NCBI GenBank assembly: GCA_014529385.2
Contig: CM043967.1
Coordinates: 79,505,278-79,569,277 of the forward strand
Length of the DNA: 64,000 bases
DNA from: Adiantum capillus-veneris
Lineage: Eukaryota; Streptophyta; Polypodiopsida; Polypodiales; Pteridaceae
Direction: 5' to 3'
Part shown: one piece after another, positions 20,302-29,794 of the stretch
How the letters are laid out: the number at the start of each line of letters is the position of its first letter
Numbering within the stretch: position 1 is the first letter of the stretch
Position numbers and translations under genes: made by a program
The notes under the pieces: generated by a model
Seen by the model: the letters and a program-made list of their open reading frames with translations, nothing else
The model's database searches: none
Told to the model about the DNA's origin: nothing

Positions 20302-22899
20302 ATAAATGCGGACCTACTATATGAATATTAGAGGACAATGTTTTGTGGATTCTACTAAATTTTTGTATTTTATTGTGATATTTTTTGACAATATTCATAG
20401 TATATGCCCTCATAGTAGAGTTATAAGAGAAGTACGGGGACAAAATTCATATATGAGCCCCTAGCCTACATGTGTACAATGTACATAGCTTTTAGAATTC
20501 TAATAACTTGATTTTTCTTTTTGAGTTGAGTGATTTTTGGTTTTATTTTGTTATTTTTTATATTTTAAAAAAACCATAATCTAGATGAAGAAAAGGTGAA
20601 GAACATAGTGTATTGGGAGAAGTCTTCATATCGCTACAAATCTTGACCATGCAAGGATATTCTCTCTTGTGCTCAAGGAAGGTTTCAAACATATCTTCGA
20701 GACAACTATCTACCCCCTTCAGTGCAACACCCCACACACAACACTTGGTATTCACTTGGTTGCTATTTTTGGACACCTTACGATACATGGTCCTATGCAC
20801 AATGGAAAGCCTGCTATCCAGAGTGGAAGGAGTGTCCCAAAACACTGTAAAACACAACCTCAAACAAAAGAGAGCAATTTTTTTCTAGGAATTAGTGGAT
20901 TAGTGCAAAATCTACAAGCTTCGATGCCAATGTCAGGTGCAACAAAATTGAAATGGTTGACAAGATCTAGACTTTACACTTTCAAAAATCTTTACTTCTC
21001 CTTGCTTCGATGTGTGCTACTTAGTACAAATGGTGGTTCCTTAGAGAATGAGAGAGAGAGGTAGAGATGTGTAGAGGGAGAGAGTGAGAAAGAGAACGGC
21101 ATCCGATGGGGTCCCAACCAACCCTCTCAAGGACTTACAACACGGTTGCCAATGTGATATTTGCTTTTGATTGTGTAAATGGAATGTATACACATGCAAT
21201 ACCTAAATGCAGACTCTACTGACTCGAATGAAGAATGTCGCTGCAGTAACTCTTCAAAATGAAGCACATCCAGGTCTGACTTGATGCATCTTTAGATCCA
21301 TCTGGGTGTGGAATTGTAGATGGCTACCAAGGGATATATTTGAGGATAAATTCTTCTTATGATGTGAGAGGAATGAAAGGCTGATGGATGGTTGCAAAAA
21401 CGCAGATCTGGCTGCAAAAACGTAGTAGATCTGAGGCGTGAAGCAGGGCTGAAAAAGGCAACTGGTGATGGACAATGATGGAGTACTCAAATGCAACGAG
21501 AAAATGGCCAAGAAGAGGCTTAATGAACTACCAAAATATCTGGGTTGCAAGAGGGATCTAGCATTGGTGGATGCGAGGCTTTTTTGGTGAGGAAACACGG
21601 CCAAAAAACCAAAACTCTGGCTGATCTGGCTGACGGTTGTGGTGTGGAGCAAAACACCAAGGGACTGTAGGAGACAAAAATGCTAAGCTGGTTTGAAATT
21701 GGCGCTCGAAAGCTTATGAGAAAACGCTGGCCTTGCTGGTTCTTTTATATTGATGTTTTGGGTGGTGAGTCAAAAAATGTACCAAGATCGAGAAAATATG
21801 CAAATGTGCGCATATGTGAATTTAGAACAATAGAATGGCCATAACTCATTGATTTGAGGACCATTTGACAAAAGAATTGGACCGACACATTCCTCCAATC
21901 TAGGCCTACATGCATGTCATGTCAGAGGGCCACCCAAGTGTAATAACATCTGTAAAAACACATGTACAAATCATTTATGGAAGAAGATTCCAAACTTAAA
22001 AACCTAATCTAATGGTCTTGTCCGAACATGTAGGTCCTGCAAGTAGGCTCACAAAATTTTTGATACTAATTCTAGACACTCCTATCTAGAGATATGTACA
22101 AAATTGGCTCTGGAAGTCGATGAAGCACATCCACATGGCACACAAAGCCATGTGCACGTGATAGAGGAATAGGTGGATATAGTGAAGCCAAACATCAAGA
22201 AAGAGGTCGAAGAGGTGGAGCTTTCAACAACATTGATAGCCAACCACGCTATCTTCAAGGTTGGCTTGGATGGGGAGTAATCCGCATCCGAGAAACCTCT
22301 AGATAGGTGCGTCTAAAGTGATTGCCCTATCCAGGCCCAATCAGGGCATGCAGTTCATAGGGATACATCCCCTGTTCAAGAATCCTCATGTACAAATACA
22401 TAACAAGGAGGGCTCTGAGTGTCGGCAAAAATGTAAACCACAATGTGCCTACATTCTGCTGCATCCGATGGCGTCACACTGAACTTGGCTAGAGGCGAAA
22501 GTGTCTATATCAAATCTATCACCCCAAAGTCCTCTGTGTGGTTTGAGAACTCTAGAGCCTGGCCTAGAGTCAGTTAAAAACTAATAGCAAGGAGAATTGT
22601 ACGTGATCTCTGCCACACAACGGGAAGGATAAGAAGATTTCCATATCCAAAGCCTTAGTGCATCTGTCTTTTAGACTTGAAGAGGACGTGAACTCGAAAT
22701 CAAGTTGCCTCCAGGTTGGGGGATGGGTTGCCAAGGAATCTAGTGAAGCTGTAGTCAAAGAAATCCCACCATCGACCAATGTCAAAACTTATTAGCCCAT
22801 GAGGGACTGCCACAAAAGAAGAGACCTATACCAGAAATGGAATCCTCAAGTATGGTAGTCCCTCCCGAGCCATTCAGCCTGTAGTAAAAGAACTAACTT
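20302..22899. other. Non-coding, no recognisable feature
   Basis: Starts with an AT-rich stretch (possible degraded LTR) and has short GA runs near 21050-21095. The open frames at 20613-21064 (plus) and 21254-21652 (minus) have no motifs, and the latter is a low-complexity Ser/Phe/Leu frame. The part from about 22400 may belong to the LINE remains that follow. Confidence 0.35.
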
Positions 22900-23960
22900 A
22901 TCAGCAGTGAGCTGCTGATGAATGTCCACTCCCCTGTGTTGGAGGGGGAGTACGGGATGGGTTAGGTGATGAGGCTAAGGGAGCATTAGGGGAAAGGGGG
23001 AAGCGGGAGGAGGAGGGGGTGGAGGAGGCAGATTAGAGGACTCAGTAGGCGGGGGGAGGTGGGGAGGGGGGCAACTAGTGGTGATGAATTTGAAGTGAAG
23101 GGAGACTCCTCATGGGGACAATGCTGCAAAGAATCAAATTGGTTCCCTGTGGGAACCCAATGCTGTTGGGTTGTAGGAGGTCGTCCATTAGGGGGGACTA
23201 GCATGGTGAGTTCTTATCTATCCATGGCAGCCATGCACCTGCCACCAACCACCATGAGCAACAGTTGACGGGTCGCCGGTCTCTTTTGAAGTGCCAGCTA
23301 ATGTGTCTTGGGTACCTATCTACTGTGTAGTTTCAACCCTGAGGAGTTGAGCCTGTGCTGCGCGTCAAGATCTTCTGCGAGGATAGGCCTTTCCTAAGTG
23401 GCCCATCTGTTTGCAAATGAAGCATTAGTTCGGAAGTCCCAAATACTCCACCTTCTGGAGTAGCCACTCACTAGTCACCCTAGGTAAAAGGACCACCTTC
23501 GGAAGAGTATGAAAGTCTCCTTCTAGGGGTGAAGTGGGAGGAGGCAGGGGAGGCAGAGCGGCGACGTTTGAGGGAGGAGGAGGTGGAGGTGGAGGATCTG
23601 AAGTGGATGGGGTATCCTGAGGTGTGTCTTGCTGAAGCGGGTCAAAATAGTTTCCTATCGGAACCCAATGATGCTGAGCTGCAAGAGGCCATCCACCAGG
23701 GGGATGAGTGGGGCGAGCTTGTCCTTGTCAGCGTCGGCACACACTTGTTTCCAATCGTCAACTGTATGATCGCCGCCGTTGAGCTTTATCGAGGTACCAC
23801 TGTGTGCATCGTGTGCATTTGGCTGCTGGGTATACTCAGGCTTAAAGGGCTGCGCATGCGTTGTGAGTCAAGATCTCCTTGGAGGACATGCCTTTTCTAA
23901 ATGGCCCATCTGTTTGCAAATGAAATACTAATTTGGGAGACCCAAATACTCCACACTCTG
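22900..23960 (-). pseudogene. LINE ORF1 C-terminal remains, tandemly duplicated
   Basis: The minus strand shows the same knuckle-bearing block twice: VEYLGLPN, one stop, YFICKQMGHLEKACP at about 23850-23945, and VEYLGLPN, one stop, CFICKQMGHLGKAYP at about 23380-23475. A CCHC knuckle in this setting is typical of plant L1-type LINE ORF1, an RNA-binding protein. In the first copy the leading Cys is Tyr, in the second the last Cys is Tyr. Downstream is Pro/Ser-rich (at 22.99-23.2 kb). The N-terminal part is cut off by the satellite at about 24.0 kb. Confidence 0.6.
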
Positions 23961-24019
23961 TCTGATCTAGCCCCCACTCACCCGAGGCAACAATATCACC
24001 TTTGGGAGGGAGTGTGTAT

Positions 24020-25298
24020 CTTGAACAAGAAGCATAATGAATATGCTAGTTAGCATGCCTGGTATGCTTGCTATCTTACTATATATGCTAGTTATCATAT
24101 ACAATATGATAGTAGTCATATTGGATATGCTAATTAGCATATCCAGTATACTAGTTAGCATACTAGATATGCTAGTAGGCCTACTTGATTAGCATATCGA
24201 GTATGCTAACTAGCACACTGTATATGCTAGTTAGATGAGTGGATGCTAATTAGCATATCGAGTATGCTAGTAAGAATATTGTGTATGCTTATTAGCATAC
24301 CGGAGTTATCATATTGAATGCTAATTAGCATATCAAGTATGCTAGTTAGCATATTGGATTGATAGTTGGAATGCTAATTAGCATGTACAAGGTATGGTAA
24401 TTAGCCTATGGATATGCGAGTAATCATATTGAATGTGCTAGTTAGCATACTTGATATTCTATTAAGCATATTGGATATGCTAATTACCAATATATATATG
24501 CTAGTAAGCATTTTGGAGCATATTGGATTAGCTTAGAGATTATAAGGTTTTCTCGTTAGCATACTAGGTATGCTAGTTAGCATATTGGATATTCTTATTA
24601 GCGTACCGGATATGCAAGCTGGAATGATAGTTAGCATATTGGATATTCTTATTAGCGTACCGGATATGCAAGCTGGAATGATAGTTAGCATACATGATAT
24701 GATAATCAGCATATCTAGTATGCTAGTTAGCATACAAGATATGCTAATTAGCATATCCAGTATACTAGTTATCATACTAGATATGCTAGTAGGCCTACTT
24801 GATTGGCGTATCCAGTATGCTAACTAGCACACTGGATATGCTAGTTAGATGAGTGCATGCTAATTAGCATATCCAATATGCTAGTAAGAATTTTGGGTAT
24901 GCTTATTAGCATACCGGAGTTAGCATATTGAATGCTAATTAGCATACTTAATATGCTAGTTAGCATACTTGATATGCTATTAATCATATTTGGCATGTTG
25001 GATATGATAATTTCCAATATTTATATGCTAGTAAGCATTTTGGATTAGCTTAGATATTATAAGTTTTTCTAGTTAGCATACTAGGTATGGTAGTTAGTTC
25101 CTTGGATATGCTAATTAGCATACCGGATACGCAAGCTGGAAAGATAGTTAGCATACACAATATGCTAATTAGCATGTCCAGTATGCTAGTTGGATATGCT
25201 AATTAGCATGTCCAGTATGCTAGCTGGATATGATAATTAGCATACTTGATATGCTATTACGAATGTTGGATATGCTAATTAGCATACTTGATATGCTA
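24020..25298. repeat. Palindromic AT-rich satellite, block 1
   Basis: Dozens of degenerate copies of the palindrome TATGCTAATTAGCATA, with variants such as ATGCTAGTTAGCATAC, are spaced at about 20-30 bp. Longer units repeat too: CTAGTAGGCCTACTTGATT occurs at about 24172 and 24787 (about 615 bp apart), and a 50-60 bp unit is doubled at 24590-24690. Open frames on both strands here exist only because the repeat rarely contains stops. Such arrays can form hairpins or serve as subterminal transposase sites. Its role is not known. Confidence 0.9.
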
Positions 25299-25302
25299 TT
25301 AA
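25299..25302. repeat. TTAA target-site duplication, left
   Basis: TTAA directly before the CACTAGG end. The partner is at 26642-26645. Confidence 0.8.
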
Positions 25303-26641
25303 CACTAGGTTGGTAATGGGACACTTTTATGTCCTAGGACACTTTTATGTCCTGTTAAGTGACCATTTTCCTTGAATTATGTCAAGAGTTTCAAAATGGA
25401 TTTTGAGGTGCTATCTGTCTAAAAAGTTGTCTCATGAGCTGAAAAAAACTCGACATTTTTTTGGAATATCAATTCCATCTTTAACCTTCTCCTTGCACAA
25501 CATTTCACAACCTAAACTGTGTGAAAAAACGGGTCCTGTTTTTGGCTTTTTTCAACTTTTTGCAACTATACCACTCTAGAATTCATGTTTGTGAGGTCTA
25601 TATTTCTAGAGAACTGTCTTTAGTAGTCCTCAACATGTATTGATGCTTCTAGGGAGAAATAAATGTTAAAGTTGTGAGTTATGACCAAATTACAAAAATT
25701 ATCAAATCCTATTTTTTAGCCAATTTTAGCTCTTCTATGATTTTTTTGGTGGCTTTCATGATATCCAAATGCAGTTTTGATTTTCTATGCCGCATATTGT
25801 AACATAAAGCTAATATTCCTTGAGTTTTAAGGCACCTAATACCCTATTTTGCATAGTAGACAACAATGGTTGATTTTTTCAATTATAGAAGAAAACGAAA
25901 CATTCTAGTATATCAAGTATAGCTTTTTCAATATTGTTAGTTTCTTGTGACAACTACATGCATTTTGTAGGTAGTAACCATATGTAGTCATAAGGATCAA
26001 ATTTGGCTAGATATTGAATACTTTCTATGGGATTCTACAACTCATAATGTTGAACCCAGTTTTTTCATGTTTGCTGTATTTAGCACTTCATCTTTGTCTC
26101 CAAGATTCCCCTTGGTAAGAGATGTATTATTCTTTTGACATGCTCCATGGATCCTTATAAACCTAAAGGACAATAGGGAACTAAGAAAACATGCATATAT
26201 TATTTGTATTGAGCGTTGCTATAGAAACTTTGATGATAGGTTTGCAGAATGGTAAAAATTCAACTTTTTAGTACCTATTTCTTTTGGCAAAACAAAAAAT
26301 AGTGAGTGAGAAGCAATCATATGTTCTGATCACCAACCCATTGAAGTTAACTAGGGAATTTATCTCAAGTCCTACAAAAATCCCTAATCTTATTTTTATG
26401 CAACAAAACGTAAGAAATGATTGTTTTGATGAAAATGTACTGGTCCATCAACTTTGGAGGCCTGGTGTGACCAAAAGATGAGAAATTTTACAAGTTTCTT
26501 ATTTTTTCCATGTGTAGTAGGCCTTGAACTATAACCTCATGAAAGGATTTTACAAAATGAGTGGATCTACTATGGTTTTGGAGGTTTTTTTCAAAACCCT
26601 GAAAGGACACTTTTAGGTCCCGTTAGGTTACCAACCTAGTG
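25303..26641. mobile_element. Non-autonomous TTAA-flanked DNA transposon, copy 1
   Basis: The left end is CACTAGGTTGGTAA and the right end is its inverse, TTACCAACCTAGTG. TTAA lies directly outside both ends (25299-25302 and 26642-26645). Subterminal GGACACTTTTATGTCC-type inverted sequences occur at both ends. At 1339 bp it has no coding capacity that I recognise. The element splits the palindromic satellite, so the insertion is clear. A TTAA duplication is known for piggyBac-like and Kolobok transposons; the superfamily cannot be fixed without a transposase. Confidence 0.85.
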
Positions 26642-26645
26642 TTAA

Positions 26646-26900
26646 CAATGTCGCATATGCTAATTAGCATATGATGTCCTCTAGCAAGCACACAGAAGCT
26701 TGTGGGTACACTTGAATTGCTTAGAGATAATAAGGCTTACTACTTAGTATACATGGTATGCTTGTTAGCATACTTTATATTCTGATTATGCTAGCTAATA
26801 TACACGGGAATGCGAATTAGCATACTGGCCTAGCTGCACACATAGTCAACATATCAAACATACTATGTAGCATACATGACATGCTTGTAAAGGGTGTAAT
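26646..26900. repeat. Palindromic satellite, block 1 continued
   Basis: The same GCTAATTAGC palindromes resume right after the TTAA element and become more degenerate towards 26900. Confidence 0.75.
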
Positions 26901-26920
26901 CAAAGGTTTTTTTTTGCAGG

Positions 26921-28920
26921 CCTCTCAAAGACCTTGCATGATGTGGGTAGTGTGCATGACATCAAAGGTAATGGAAAGGCTGCAACTAAGAACCCTCGAC
27001 TGCCATGCCTGCTGCAACTGACACAGTTAAAGCTTCTCAGCAAACAATGGATAGTTCTAGTGCCAGTGCCTCAGGGGAAATATTGAAGGCTAACAACATA
27101 GAGGATGCACAGGAACTTGGTGATAGCATGCCTGCTACAACTGACACAATAAAAACTTCTCAGCAAACAATGGCTAGTGCTAGTGCCAGTGCCTCAGGGG
27201 AAACATTGAAGACTAACAACATAGAGGACCCAGAGGAAGTTGGTGATAACATGCTTGCTGCAACTAAAATAGGAAAAACTTCTCAACAAACAATGGCTAG
27301 TGCTAGTGTCAGTGCCTCAGGGGAATCTTTGAAGACTAACAACATAGAGGACCTACAAGAAGTTGTTGATAACAACCCTTTCAAGGCTTTTTGGCAAAAG
27401 GCTAAGGCAAAGAGAAAAGTGGGCCTTGAAGAGGTACCTGAAGATACTGCAAGCAATGGGGGTGGTTCCCCAAAGAAGATGGAGACAAAGCTAAAAGCAC
27501 CAAAGGTGAAAAGAAAGCTACCCAATCAAGAGCTTGCAAAAAACTTTTTTAATGACCTTTCCTTGGATTCTGTATTGTAAGCAGGCAACTATCACTGTTC
27601 AGTTGTTTGGCCATTACTTAGTGTTCCCATAACTGTGCCCTTCACTCTTATGGCTATGCCATTTTGAAAAACTAGTGCCTCTTGTGGCTAACATTGTAAC
27701 TTTTTTTATTTTCCTATTGAAAATGTCTATGTAATATAATGTTGATTAGCAGTCCATTATAATTTCTTGCTAGTCTATGAACTTCTTCACTTTGTATCGC
27801 TGTTTCTTTGCAGAGAAAGAGAAACTGGCATTAATTTCCTTGCCTCATGTAGCTGCGGCCATGCAATGGCAGAAAGTTTCAAAAAGGCGAGTCCGCAAAG
27901 CCAAGCAAATAAGGAGACAAAAATTGGAGATTGAAAAGTGGCTCGAACGATATTCACAGCGTGCCTGTAGAATTTTTGAGCACCTAAATTATGTTCACCC
28001 ATCTGGGGAGGTTATATATGCTAAATGGTATCCTCCTCCATACCCGATATGGGTGCCTAAGCGACTATGTGATCAAAAAAGGCTCTTTTACTAGACCACA
28101 ATGGTCTTTTGGTAAGGGTGGTAGAGACTCGCTTTGGCAAAAAGCCCCCTTCATATGCAGATGAAATGATAAAATACAATGTAGAGGGCCGGCATGTGTT
28201 TTGTCGCAAGGACAGCCCCACAAGTTTTTGGACTGGTGTCTTCAATTCTTTAGTGTGTATATTTGGAGCACAAGCATGCAACGTAAAGTCATGGGTATTT
28301 GCAGGGATGTTTTTAGATTGCCAGTGCCAAGGATTGCCGGTATTCTTGCGCAAGAGCAGAGCAAGAGGCAACCCTAGCTAATTAGCAATAAACCTGTGTT
28401 TATGAAATATTTAGCCGTGTTTTGGGAATATGCTCCGGTGTACAATGCTGAAAACATGCTTCTAATTGATGATAGCCTCTATAAAGTGTCTCAAAACCCA
28501 GCACAAGCTTGACTCGTTGCTCCGAAGCTAGAGGACCAAAGTGTTGAGGAGAGAGAATAGTTTCTTATAAAAACTATGAAAGACTGACTTTTTCTTTGGC
28601 TGTAGTTTCATAATCGGGCAGCGTATGTGGCTGACAATACTTTTGATACAAGCTCTAATAACTTCTTAGATGAAGTCCTCAAACAGCTGGTCAAGGAAAA
28701 TGGAAAAGGAGTAGCAAATGGAAGTTGACCTAGCATACAAGAGAGAGGAGAAAGCTAGGCAAGAGAGGGAAAGAAAATAAAAGGATCATCAAAGAGGCGA
28801 CCTAGAAGAAGAGAGAAAGGAAAAAGAAGAGGAAAATGAGAAAGCAGAGGAAAAGGCAGCAAAAAAGTGCTCTCTATACATACGCCCTATGAGGAGGCCT
28901 AAAGATTTTTAGGAGGGTGT
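26921..28920 (+). pseudogene. FCP1/NIF-type HAD phosphatase-like gene with N-terminal repeats
   Basis: A T9GCAG acceptor-like site precedes 26921. The frame 27005-27580 (191 codons from ATG) has three 41-residue repeats (SQQTMASASASASGE-like), then a basic stretch. A second acceptor-like site (TTCTTTGCAG) stands at about 27812, followed by a Lys/Arg helix and YPPPYPIWVPK. The phosphatase-like domain follows: LLLDHNGLLV (28085-28114), FSVYIWSTSMQRKVMG (about 28245) and LLIDDSLYK (28459-28485). These are in the order of the FCP1/NIF family, which dephosphorylates proteins such as the RNA polymerase II tail. The second Asp of the D-x-D motif is Asn here. The frame changes in A6 (28075-28080) and T5 (about 28226), and stops follow (about 28376 and 28516). 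A Lys/Glu-rich tail ends near 28910. Confidence 0.65.
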
Positions 28921-29084
28921 GACTCTCATTGTAAAATTAAACCCTATGTAATGTTATTTGATGTTTAAAATTAATAATGAAATAATATTTTGAACATTTG
29001 CCTCCTACTATTCCATTTTTATGTGTTAAAGAATTATGTATTGGGTTTTTTATTAGGTAGCACACACTATAAAGTAGAAGTAAG

Positions 29085-29775
29085 AATACATTTAGTAGAT
29101 ACTGTGGTAGTTAGCATACACTATATGCTAGTTAGCATAATACTGTATGCTAATTAGCACACCATATAACAGCTAGTTAGTATACAGTTAGTATACAGTT
29201 AGCATACACTTTGCTAGTTAGCATACACTATATGCTAGTTAGCACACCATATAGTAGCTAGTTAGTATACAGTTAGCATATACTGTGCTAGCTAGCATAC
29301 TCTATATGCTAGTTAGCATAATTTTGTATGCTAGTTATCACACCATATAGCAACTAATTAGTATACAATTAGCATATATTGTATACGCTAGTCAGCATAT
29401 ACTGTTTGCTAGTTAGCATTAATTATGTAGAAGCTAGTTAGTAAACAACTAGCATACACTGTGATAGTTAGCATACACTGTATGCTAGTTAGCATACACC
29501 ATATGGTAGTGAGTATCCAGTTAGAATATATTGTGCTAGTTAGCATACACTATATGCTAGTTAGCATATATTGTGTGCTAGTTACAATTGATACAATTGT
29601 ACACTGTAGATAGTATACAATTAACATATATTGTGCAAGTTAGCATATAGCATATGATAGTTAGCATATTGTATGCTAGTTCGCTTTATGCTAGGTAGCA
29701 CACACTTTGTAGAAGCTTGTTAGTATAAAATTATCATATATTGTGGTAGTAGTAAGCATACACAAGATACAAAAT
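29085..29775. repeat. Palindromic satellite, block 2
   Basis: TATGCTAGTTAGCATA and CTAGTTAGTATACAGTTAGC units recur at about 25-70 bp spacing. It is a variant of block 1 and sits between the 3' ends of the phosphatase-like gene (plus) and the transposase-like gene (minus), which converge on it. Confidence 0.88.
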
Positions 29776-29794
29776 AGAATAGAAGACCATGACA

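Noticed and set aside
20285-20340. 3' LTR start of the old plus-strand element after the PPT-like tract
   Set aside because: No TG start directly follows and no matching 5' LTR was found in the window, so an LTR could not be called.
21254-21652. 132-codon minus-strand Ser/Phe/Leu-rich ORF
   Set aside because: Low-complexity composition, no motif, and no supporting context. It could be chance in non-coding DNA.
23529-23900. 123-codon plus-strand ORF
   Set aside because: It is antisense to the LINE ORF1 remains; the zinc-knuckle motifs are on the minus strand.
24533-24827. Open frames on both strands (Ile/Ser/Met-rich) in the palindromic satellite
   Set aside because: The repeat seldom contains stop codons and is palindromic, so frames are open on both strands. 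The peptides only reflect the repeat unit.
24020-29775. CRISPR-like array of palindromic repeats
   Set aside because: Units are degenerate, spacers are not uniform or unique, no cas genes occur, and all context is eukaryotic transposons.
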